This document shows positions 1-9,467 of a stretch of 64,000 nucleotides of DNA, in pieces. Within the stretch, counting starts at the first letter, position 1; each line of letters opens with the position of its first letter. The notes under the pieces are model-generated. The model had not been told where the DNA came from and did not search any database. It saw nothing but the letters and a program-made list of their open reading frames with translations. Both the position numbers and the translations under genes were made by a program. The stretch is from positions 31,520,793 to 31,584,792 of the forward strand of contig OZ024802.1 in the NCBI GenBank assembly GCA_964017045.1. Direction: 5' to 3'. Source of the DNA: Omphiscola glabra (lineage: Eukaryota; Mollusca; Gastropoda; Lymnaeidae).

Positions 1-9
1 TCTACTCAC

Positions 10-186
10 GCAAAGAAATCTAAAAACACAGCGTTGGACACAAAGATGGTGACAAGGAAGGACACCTTCTGCCCGCTGGATGGCGACACACGAAACACCA
101 GTGATGTCATCAGTGATGACGCAGCCATGGGGAGAATGATGAAGATGACGTAGAAGAGGCTGTTTCTTTGTAGTTTCACCTGGGCC
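10..186 (-). CDS. Gene B exon 5: TM1 and TM2
   Basis: This 177-nt exon encodes AQVKLQRNSLFYVIFIIL (TM1), SPSSGQK, and VSFLVTIFVSNAVFLDFFA (TM2). The donor GTGAGTAGA occupies bases 1-9, so the gene continues to the left of the window. Confidence 0.87.
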
Positions 187-3100
187 CTTGGGTAGGAGGG
201 AAAAAAAGTCATGGGGAAAAAACCTGTTAAGAGCTTTCTTTTAAACCAATCTTTGAACCAACGGTTTAGAGATTACAATCACAATTATAGCTTTAAAACT
301 TCCGAATGACGTCATTTCTTGAATCATATCTAAAATCTTAAAGAGATAAAGTGAACTAAACAATCTCATGACACAAAATTATCAAACTGCCAGCACCGAC
401 GAACCTTGCATAATAAACAATTTCGCCTAAGCTGTCGAGACTTCCTGACGCTAGATGCCTGTCCACTATGGTCCATTCTCCTTTCAAAACGACAGGTTCC
501 GGGGGGTACTTGGTGTTGATGGCGTTAAGCTGCACATTGCAGTCATCTCTTGCGGAGAAAAAGTCGATCTCACACGTCTGGAACAAAGTTATTCAATTAG
601 TTCGGTGAAATGGGAAAAAGTGGGGGGGGGGGGGCAAAAACGTGAGGGGAAGCAATAATTTGAAGGGGGCGATAATGGGAAGGGGCAATAATGTGAGGAG
701 GGCAATAATGTTAGAGGGCAATAATGTGAGGGGAGCAATGATGTTTGAGGGGAAATAATGTTAGGGGGGGAATAATGTGAGGGGGCAATTATTTGAAGGA
801 GGTCAATAATGTGAGGGGGCAATAATATGAGGGGGGCAATAATGGGAAGGGGCAATAATGTGAGGAGGGTTAGGGGGCAATAATGTGATTGGGCAATAAT
901 GTGAGGGGGCAATAATGTTAGGTAGGAATAATGTGAGGGGGCAATAATGTGAGGGGGTAACAATGTGGCCAGCGCCTCTTTTGTCCTATCACAATCAACT
1001 GTTTTGATTTTTTTCGGCGTTGGTCCTACCTGCAGGTCAAACGGGAAGTACGTGAAGTCAAGGTTACACAAAGTTTTCAGGAAGATGGCGATCTTCAACG
1101 TCACTTGACCGTTGTCTGAGAGTAGCAGACGATCAACACCATCTTGGGCCGGGATGTCATATTTGCTGACAGAATTTTTGACGAGCACATTCGGATGCCA
1201 CAGTCTAGGTAATTGTGTGGATACATGCATAGTATAGGTAATTGTGTGGATACATGCAGAGTCTAGGTAATTGTGTGGACACATATATAGTATAGGTAAT
1301 TATATGGATACATACATAGTATAGTATATGGATACATGCAGGGCTGGCCCTAACAATTGCGGGGCAACCCTATGCGAAACGGATAAGCGGGGCCCAGTCT
1401 GGGTAGGGATAAGGATAATAAGTGAAAATCAAGATATTGTATTAGAAAATAAAGTTCTGGGCCCACTGCGGCCACATAGGTTGCAGTGGCCTAAGGCCGG
1501 CCCTGGATACATGCATAGTATAGGTAATTGTATGGATACATGCACAGTCTAGGTAATTGTATAGATTTATGCAAAGACTAGGTCATTGTGTGGATAAAGG
1601 CAAAGATAGTAGGGTTTATATATGTAAATGATTTAAATTTAAACATATTAAACCCTTATTGACAAATATGGACAACATTTTTAAAAATGTATAATTCCTT
1701 GATTAAATAAGGTAAATGAATTTTGATAACTTAACGTTAGATATGTTAAAATCCACTTAAAGCTATTTAAGAAATATGGACATTTTAATCCTAACAAATC
1801 TACATTCGTAGCTTCGTTTTTAAAAGTGAATATTTTAGATACGTAGCCTTGTCTATAATTAAGATGGCCGACCGTGTCGTAACATTTCCTGTTCTGCAGA
1901 TGACGTCACACCTTTGTTCCAGTCGGGTGGTTTTCCATTTGGTTCTCAATCGATAAATTAATGTTAATCTTTATTGATACGTCCAGCTGATCGATACTAT
2001 ACAGATCAGATCAGATCAGTTCGTTTTACACGGGAGTCTAATGACTGGACATAGAGCAACGTGGAACATGTGTTTGCACTCCCAATGCGATTTCCTAGTG
2101 CTACACATGTTGTTTAAACCCACTCAAGTTCTACACATGTTGTGCTATCCCGCTCTAGTGCTACACATGCTGTGCTATCCCACTCTAGTGCTACACATGT
2201 TGTGCTATCCCACTCTGGTGCTACACATGCTGTGCTATCCCACTCTGTTGCTACAAATGTTATGCTATCCCATTCTAGTCCAACACATGCTATGCCATCC
2301 CATTGTAGTGTTAAATATGTTATGCTATACCATTCTAGTCCAACACATGCTATGCCATCCCATTGTAGTGTTAAATATGTTATGCTATCCCATTCTAGTC
2401 CAACACATGCTATGCTATCCCAGTGTAGTGTTGAATATGTTATGCTATCCCATTCTAGTCCTACACATGCTATGCCATCCTATTCAAGTGTTACACTCAC
2501 TCGTCAAAGTCTAGAGCTATCAATGCGATGTCGTCATATTTGCTTCTATTCCAAGCCAGGTCCTTGTCTAACCACGTCAGCTCCACGTAGTTTACACTTG
2601 ACATCGATTGCTCTACTTCATCTATGCGTAAAATCTGGACCAAAATAATAATTTTGGACAGTTATAGATTTCTACAAAATTAATAAATGAACAAGCATAA
2701 TGTGGTCCAAATGATGAGAAGAAATAAAGAAATGTCAAATTTTAGAAAATCAATAAATCAATAGATCAATAGCTTTTTTTATGATTAATTACAAAATAGT
2801 CCCACGCATAATGCATAAATCATATTTTCAATTCCACTTTTAAACAAAAATTAAAAAAACTTTCTTTTTTGTATGTAAGCTTTCCGTCGATACCAAAGTA
2901 AGTGTTGCATATTTGAATGAACGATACCATAACATTGGACCTAGCGATGAATGAACGATACCATAAAATTGGACCTAGCGATGAATGAACGATACCATAA
3001 AATTGGACCTGGTCATGAATGAACGATAACATAAAATTTGACTTAGCGATGAATGAACGATACCACAAAATTGGACCTAGCGATGAATGAACGATACCAT

Positions 3101-4023
3101 AAAATTGAAACTAGCGATGAATGAACGATACCATAAAATTGGACCTAGCGATGAATGAAAGATACCATAAAATTGGAGCTAGCGATGAATGAACGATACC
3201 ATAAAATTGGACCTAGCGATGAATGAACGATAATAAAATTAGACCTAGCGATGAATGAACGATACCATAAAATTTGACCTACCGATGAATGAACGATACC
3301 ATAAAATTGGACCTAGCGATGAATGAGCGATACCTAAAATTTGACCTAGCGATGAATGAACGATACCATAAAATTGGACCTAGCGATGAATGAATGATTG
3401 CACGTGTGATGGCGTAAAAGATGACACTGAAATTGACAAATTTCGAATGCGTAAAAGGAATCGTAATCGTCTTTATCTCATTGAACTGTCCAGGACCGTA
3501 ACAAGCACGAGCTGCACTCAGGGGCCGACCCTGAGTTATGGCGCAATCTTCCAACCCAATGTTTACATTAATACACTTATTTGCATACAAGGTTAGAACT
3601 TTTGCACCCTCTGAAGTTGGGCGTCCGGAGCAAAGTACCATACGCGCCCGCTCCCTTTGAATGACCACTGAAGAAGCTATTGTTAATTTACAAGCATTGT
3701 GACATAAAAATAGCTTAGCAGTAAAAAAAAAAAAAAAAATGTTGATCTATAATTATTGCGACGGTGACGATTAAAACAGTTCCACCAGATGACGTCATGG
3801 TCAGGCACACACTGACCTGGATGGGGTAGAATACGAGTGAGACGTTGAGGTGGCCGTCGTCCGTAGGACTCAGCATGGCCCTGGTCGCTCTGTGGGACAC
3901 GACTTTCTCTTTCAGGCGTATCTGGGCATCTCTGTAGGACGGTACCGAACCATCCAATGATGAGCACACTCGAGCACAACACATCGATATCAAAAGTGAA
4001 GAAAGGCCGACGCTCGGCTTCAT
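10..4023 (-). CDS. Cys-loop (nicotinic-like) channel subunit, gene B, five exons, cut by the window edge
   Basis: This is a paralog of gene A in the same orientation, about 4.9 kb beyond gene A's stop. Exons are 3817-4023, 2501-2634, 1030-1204, 405-577 and 10-186 (all minus), giving 866 nt or 288 residues before the left edge. Exons 2-5 match gene A in length and phase. The signal peptide is the segment starting MKPSVGLSSLLISMCC. The Cys-loop is C160 to C174 with 13 residues between (YFPFDLQTC). TM1 begins LFYVIFIILPM. The TM1-TM2 linker reads SPSSGQK, so the -1' Glu of cation channels is Gln269 here. Loop C has no vicinal cysteines. The TM3-TM4 exon lies outside the window. It is a non-alpha-like subunit of unknown ligand. 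Confidence 0.83.
405..577 (-). CDS. Gene B exon 4: second Cys to loop C
   Basis: This 173-nt exon begins TCEIDFFSARDDCNVQLN, continues VVLKGEWTIVDRH and ends GEIVYYAR with a split codon. The acceptor TTGTTCCAG has a good pyrimidine tract. The donor GTTCGT is weak but is the only one that keeps phase with exon 5 and matches gene A. Confidence 0.8.
655..965. repeat. 16-19 bp G-rich minisatellite in gene B intron 3
   Basis: About 18 imperfect copies built on ggcaataatgtgaggg. The array occupies most of the short intron between exons 3 and 4 of gene B. Confidence 0.9.
1030..1204 (-). CDS. Gene B exon 3: loops A and B and first half of the Cys-loop
   Basis: This 175-nt exon encodes LWHPNVLVKNSVSKYDIP, then RLLLSDNGQVTLKIAIFL, and ends CNLDFTYFPFDLQ. 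The acceptor ACCTAG lies inside one unit of a 29-bp tandem array. The donor is GTAGGA. Confidence 0.85.
1200..1600. repeat. 29-bp minisatellite at the exon 3 acceptor of gene B, split by a MITE
   Basis: Copies contain taggtaattgtgtggataca. The array includes the splice acceptor of exon 3 and is interrupted by the element at 1339-1505. Confidence 0.88.
1339..1505. mobile_element. hAT-type MITE, 167 bp
   Basis: The ends are cagggctggcccta and the inverted taaggccggccctg. The element is flanked by perfect 8-bp duplications (gatacatg, 1331-1338 and 1506-1513), typical of hAT transposons. It sits inside a minisatellite unit. Confidence 0.85.
2095..2490. repeat. 30-bp minisatellite next to the exon 2 donor of gene B
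   Basis: About 13 copies carry ctacacatgctgtgctatcc and drift toward ttaaatatgttatgc variants. Its 30-bp length keeps plus-strand frames open, so the long open frames here are not genes. Confidence 0.92.
2501..2634 (-). CDS. Gene B exon 2: loop D region
   Basis: This 134-nt exon encodes ILRIDEVEQSM and TWLDKDLAWNRSKYDDIALI. The acceptor is TGGTCCAG and the donor GTGAGT. A 30-bp tandem array begins about six bases inside the following intron. Confidence 0.85.
2916..3395. repeat. 34-bp minisatellite in gene B intron 1
   Basis: About 14 copies containing gatgaatgaacgataccata, with point variants and one short deletion copy. Confidence 0.92.
3817..4023 (-). CDS. Gene B exon 1: signal peptide and N-terminal helix
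   Basis: The exon holds 69 codons: a hydrophobic signal region, then YRDAQIRLKEKVVSHRATRA aligned with the N-terminal helix of gene A, ending FYPIQ. It ends in phase 0 at GTCAGT. Confidence 0.8.
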
Positions 4024-5750
4024 ATTCTTTTTATCAAATAGCGGTAGCCATAAATGCAGCTTGAAACATTGTTTTCGAGTTCTACTGCTAGAGAGAAGTC
4101 ATTCAATGGCGAACATTGTACCAGAAAAACTCATTGTTATTTAATAGACCACTCATAACGGGAATCAACATCATTTTCTCACAGAAATTATATCACAATA
4201 TATTTGTTCCTACTTGGAAACTCGTTACAAAAATAAATCAAATAAATTATTATTTTAAAATTAATGTATAGATATGGCATGAAAATAGTTTTTTAATAAA
4301 AAAATAGTTATAAATATTTTACTGTGGGTGGCGAAAAAAAAATCGCCAGGTTTTCGAAACTACTATAATTTGAATTGCCTCCTGGACGCCGCTTCTCCAG
4401 CTGTTAATGACAGTCTGAATCCACAAAAGTGAGAGAGAGAGAGAGCTCCATGTTTACGACGTAAAGCCCAAGAATCAATGACGTCACTATTTCGAGTTGT
4501 GCTTGCGTAGCCATAGTTACCCTAAGCACGACACACTCTCGAGCCCAATGCGTGTAGGGCGAGCGTTGCTGTGTATTGCCTCCTCGGGTTGCAAATTATC
4601 ACTTCATATTAACAAGCCCGATCAAGAAATAACGGGATAAAAATCTCGCCAATGAGGAAATTAAAGGGTTAATGGTGAGGAGGAAATAAAATGTTGTAAG
4701 GGTAAGGGGGGGGGAGCTTGCATTATAAAATGACTCGACATTTGTTGAAAGAATAAATCAGGAATGTTCAACCTGCAGCAGGCTGCGTTAAATGAAAAAA
4801 TGAACTTATTTCTTCATCCAATTAATTAAAGAATTTCGATTATTTTCATTCTTTGCAAAAACGCACATTTAAATTTTTTTTATTGTACCAATGCGATGTT
4901 GTGTGTTATAAGTGTTGAGATGCTAGTATTTATGAAGGATGTTTCTAACTGCTTTTTGACAGAGGTGTTGCTGAGATTGTATTGGGCGAAACGAACGCAT
5001 TCGGAACCTTGCGAAATGCCTGATTCCGGAGATGCGGGTGGCGCAAGGAAAGTGTCTGGGATGTGAAAAGGTTTGATGAGATGGTGCGTGTAGTTTGTGA
5101 TCCGCAGGGAATTCCCCGAGACACAACCTTACACAACATTTTTTTATAAGATTGGCGCACCACGGCGTGGCTGTGCGCTGGGAGTTAGGTGCTGGTACTT
5201 TACGCTCATTCAGACACGTGTCTGCTCTTAAAAACGGAATCTGGCATTGGATGACGAGTTTCCGGGACCGCTCTCAAAGGTTCTTATGTTGTCAACTTGA
5301 CGACTCACTGCTCCACTTCGGTGTACCAGTCACTGGTTCGAACTAATTTTAAAAAATAAAAATAAAATATTAGTAATCTCAAATCTTAAATAAAAATTAT
5401 TATTCAGTAACATCTAAATTAAATTTTTTATATTAACTCAACTAGGTAACTGGAACCTAAAATGTCACAAGCCTTTCTTCTGTTGCTCTCTGGTTTAGTG
5501 TAGAATGATGCAAAACTTTTTTTCAGGTTTGTGTCAAAATTCATCCCTACATTTTAAACAATCCAAATAGTTTCTTGGAGCTGGAGCTCAATTCCCTTCC
5601 CCGACCCCCCCCCCCCCATTCGCTCAGCAGATTTCTGTGGTCGCCCTCCGTTTTCGTTTCCTCATCCCACTTACGTAGATAAAAGTGACAATAATGAGTA
5701 ACTTCTTATCGACAATATTTACTGTATATTATATATTAAAAAGCTCTATT
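4024..5750. other. Intergenic region upstream of gene B
   Basis: No convincing gene is seen. A short (GA)n run lies at 4430-4445 and poly-A or poly-C runs occur. The region should contain the gene B promoter, but no clear core element could be assigned. Confidence 0.5.
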
Positions 5751-5751
5751 T

Positions 5752-5857
5752 CAGTGGTTCTCAACCTTTGGGTCGCGACCCCTTTGTGGTTGGGGGTCGC
5801 AACAACACGAGGAACTGTATTAAAGGTTCGCGGCATTAGAAAGTTTGAGAACCACTG
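5752..5857. mobile_element. Short hAT MITE, 106 bp
   Basis: The ends are cagtggttctcaacc and the inverted tttgagaaccactg, with an internal gggtcgcgacccc-type palindrome. No clear target duplication was found, so one flank may have decayed. Relatives are at 17336 and 47922. Confidence 0.7.
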
Positions 5858-5929
5858 GTTTAGATAATCGCACTCTTAGTCAATTTATATTTAATCATGG
5901 TATATGTTTTATTTGTTAGTATTTATATT

Positions 5930-6510
5930 ATATCGCCTTGAGACTTACGGAAGGCGCACTTTCGCATTTGCTGGCCCCACAATTAGGAACACCCTTCCTG
6001 TCGCTCTCAGAAACAGCCAGCCACTGGAGTCCTTCAAAACCGATTTTAAAAACACATCTATTTCACAAACACCAGCTGGGGTGATGCAGTGGCGTAGTGA
6101 GGGGGGGGGAAATGGGGGCATCGTGCCGCGGGCGCTACTCACAAAGGGGCGCCAAATGGTATATTTTACTATAATATTGTATGGTTTTCGAATAGGGGGG
6201 GCGCTAAAAAGGTATTGTGCCCCGGGCGCGAGTTAAGCTCGCTACGCCACTGGGGTGATGTCCACCATCTTTTCCAGCTAGCTATTATCTCCTAGATGTT
6301 TATTGACTTGTGTTGTTTATGGTTGCAAGGTGATGTAATACTTTGAATGGCTATGCTCGTATGTAGTTTTGTATTGTTGCGTTTTGTATTTCAATGTGGT
6401 AAAATATAGATTGTTTCATTTCTCTTTAAATGTGGTTGACTTTTTACCGCGCTTCGAGCCTTTCGGGATGAAGCGTGATTTTTTCAAATAAACTTTATTA
6501 TTATTATATT
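5930..6510 (+). pseudogene. 3' end of a non-LTR retrotransposon (LINE), interrupted by a MITE
   Basis: The translation holds TIRNTLPVALRNSQPLESFK, then TDFKNTSI. This matches the C-terminal tail (WNSLPxxLR...SFKxxLKTHLF) of many non-LTR reverse transcriptases. A 3' region follows, ending in cgcttcgagcctttcggga, aataaactttattatt and a TTA-rich tail. It is a truncated relic and the MITE at 6087-6252 is inserted in it. Confidence 0.7.
6087..6252. mobile_element. hAT-type MITE, 166 bp, inside a LINE relic
   Basis: Terminal inverted repeats are cagtggcgtag and ctacgccactg, flanked by perfect 8-bp duplications gggtgatg (6079-6086 and 6253-6260). Confidence 0.87.
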
Positions 6511-6519
6511 ATGTTATTT

Positions 6520-7480
6520 TAACGTTAAATTTTGTTAAATTCTTTTAAATTATCTTATCTATAAACTGATATTAAAAAAATTATCAAGCACAAGGAAATG
6601 GATGCGCCTATATTCTTCCAACATGTTTTTATTTTCTTTATTTATGAAAATGACTGTTCCACGACACAGATTCCACGAAAACATCAACACAATCATGGCA
6701 AATAAAATCAAGTGAAAACCATTAAGTCAGATGTGATGTAGCAATCTCTTGATGACTATATATTTTAAAATGTTCTATAGCTCAGAGATTCTTAAACTGT
6801 GGTTACACATGGGGTCATGGTTTCAATCGAAAATGAGATTTATTATTTATTTTTAATCATCGGTTTTATCGTGCTTGTGTGTGTTTGTGTGAGTGTGTGT
6901 GTATGGGTGTGTGTGTGTGTGTGGGGGGCATGATTTCAATTTGAAATAGGCATGCGGGAAATGTTATGAAATCAAGAGCGGGTACCGAGCTACAAAAGTT
7001 TTAGTACCCATGCTGCAGTATATTTTAATAAAGCGCTTTTAAAATATCATTTTCAGCAAATTTATTTAACTTTTGACACTCCCCATCCCGTTCTCCCCTC
7101 CTTCCCCACCTCCCCGTCCGCCTCCTCCAACCTCCCCACCCCTCTCCTCCCCTTATCCCCATCCTCCCGCTCCCCTACTCTCTTACCTCCTCCCTCCCCC
7201 CTCCCACACAATGTTTGTTGGGATACAGTAGGCTGGCAATATTTAATCCCGAGACAAGTTAGCTGCTACATTTCGATTTCAACAATGGGCAGACGACAGC
7301 ATCGGAAAGCCAAAACAACAAGACATTTACCCCAGTACGATGCACAGTGGTGGACTGGACTGGCCAAACGGCACTTGACAAAATCACAATCGGCCCTAAA
7401 TCGGCCTAATCCGGCTATTTTCCTGGGGGGGGGGGGCGCGAGGGGATTTGTTTTAAGCCACGGTGAGATGCCCTTGCAAT
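6520..7480. other. Intergenic, low-complexity sequence
   Basis: It contains a (TG)n-rich run near 6875-6925 and a long C/T-rich tract at 7078-7205. No gene is seen. Confidence 0.6.
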
Positions 7481-7484
7481 AAAA

Positions 7485-7985
7485 ATCACATCCTTGCCAC
7501 GAGACTCACACCCTTGCAATGAGACACACTCTTGCAATTACGCACACGCCGCTTTAATGACACACATGTCCCTATAATGACACACACACACCCCTGCGCT
7601 GAGGCACACACACTTGCAAAAGGACACACACACTTGCAATGAGACACACACCCTTGCAATGAGACACACAACCTTGCAATGAGACACACACCCTTGTAAT
7701 GAGACACACACCCTTGCAATGAGACACACACCCTTGCAATGAGACACACACCCTTGCAATGAGACACACACCCTTGCAATGAGACACACACCCTTGCAAT
7801 GAGACACACACCCTTGCAATGAGACACACACCCTTACAATGAGACACACACCCTTACAATGAGACACACACCCTTGCAATGAGACACACACCCTTGCAAT
7901 GAGACACACACCCTTGCAATGAGACACACACCCTTGCAATGAGACACACACCCTTGCAATGAGACACACACCCTTGCAATGAGGT
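7485..7985. repeat. 20-bp minisatellite, intergenic
   Basis: About 24 copies of gagacacacacccttgcaat. They are nearly perfect from 7640 to 7980 and degenerate on the left side. Open frames across it on the minus strand are repeat artefacts. Confidence 0.95.
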
Positions 7986-7989
7986 AAAG

Positions 7990-8640
7990 AAGAAATGGCT
8001 CGGGTTCAAGTCTCAGGTAACTGACTTCCATTACCCTCCTATTCAAAAATAAATTAAAAAACATTGTTATTGATACTAAAAAGATATTTTATAATTTGAT
8101 ATATGACTTAAATTTTACAATTGTATTATTATCAAGTTTCCAAACAGGCAATACACTTATTCATTATTGTGCGATTTTTGTAAATCACATTTTGTATCCA
8201 TTATTAATGTATTAAACCTTAGGATTTACGAGCCGATGGCTGAATCCTTTTATAGCGCTTGTGTCCTCACAATTTTTAGCATGCTCACAGCGCTCTGATG
8301 TGCTAAAGTCTATTTAAAGAAAAACAGTCTTTAAAATGGTTCTCAAGTGATTTTGTTTTTATTATTTTCAATTCCCCTCAAAGATTGAGGCAAACTGTTA
8401 CATAATTTAGTCGCAAGAGCTTCAAAAGAGCGCACCTCCTATTACTTCTTTCTGTGTCCATCCACACGGGGGACTCCGAGTAAGGTCTGTGTTGAAGAGC
8501 GCAGGTTCTGTCAGGATACATGTTTAGAAATCAGCTTTTGAAGATATTCAGGTACCGGCCTTTAAACAAATACACTCTAAGTTTGCCTTTTTATTAACAG
8601 ATATTATTATTATAAGTTGTCAGGCTGCCCAAATTATATC
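7990..8640. other. Intergenic, unassigned
   Basis: AT-rich sequence with no recognisable gene or repeat. A stretch near 8220-8480 has no stop-free coding potential on inspection. Confidence 0.4.
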
Positions 8641-8654
8641 ACCAGCAGAGTGGC

Positions 8655-8780
8655 CCGGGGGCCCAAACACCACCAAACGATGGGCCCTGGTGGAACAAAC
8701 AACACCAAACGATGGGCCCTGGGGGCCCCAACGCCAACAAACGATGGGCCCTGGGGGTCCAAACACCAACAAACGATGGA
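8655..8780. repeat. About 33-bp repeat, four copies
   Basis: Copies share caaacgatgggccctggggg. The array lies just downstream of the gene A stop codon and possible polyadenylation signal. Confidence 0.8.
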
Positions 8781-8923
8781 ACAAATATCAAAATCCCACC
8801 GGGATTTTACCCGGTGTCCCGGTGGGCCAGTCCACCATTGTTACTCCGTTCCATGTCCGAGCTATTAGTTACTAAAATATGCGAGTCCTCACGTGATAAT
8901 TTTTATTTAAACTACTGCCTCCT

Positions 8924-9467
8924 TTAAAAAGTGTATATTTCGCTGTTTTGAATCTCAATATTTTGGAAGTAGATTGGGATTAACAATTTCGCGTAGAAGG
9001 CAATGGTACCGGCTTGGAAAAGCAAAAAGAATATACAGTCCCAATGTCTTGACTTAATGCAGCATCTACATTTTCTTCTTCTGGCTCGTCTCTTGTGAGA
9101 AACCTGGCCGGCCGGCCTAACCGTCTTCCCCTTCCGTTGGAGCAGCGTGGACAAGGCCAGAAGTAGTCGCTCACTGTACGACCTTTCAGTGCCGTGGGGG
9201 ATTTCCATAGGCCTTACAGCCTCGAGCGGTGCCTTGTCGGGGTACACCGGCCCTGGCGCGGCGTGCTCCGATCCGTGCATCGCCAGAATGTTCTCGATCT
9301 GCTCGCTGATGGCGTCGTCCGAGTCCCGGGCCGCCTCCAGCACCTCCTCGTCGTAGCGTCTGATGACGAACAGCGTCGCCAGGAGGGCGATGACGCACTG
9401 CAGCATGACAGCGATGATGAACATCGTGATCAAAGGGAGGTTAGTCAACTTCCGGGGCATCGTGTCT
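8924..9467 (-). CDS. Gene A exon 6: TM3, cytoplasmic loop, TM4 and stop
   Basis: The acceptor CAATCAG joins in phase to give FIADTMPRKLTNLPLI, matching the TM2-TM3 linker. TM3 is LPLITMFIIAVMLQCVIALL. The loop is first acidic (RRYDEEVLEAARDSDD) and later basic (HKRRARRRKCRCC). A hydrophobic stretch from HWDCIFFLLF onward is taken as TM4. The exon is locally GC-rich compared with its AT-rich surroundings. The TM4 assignment is weaker than TM1-TM3, and a further terminal exon cannot be excluded. Confidence 0.75.
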
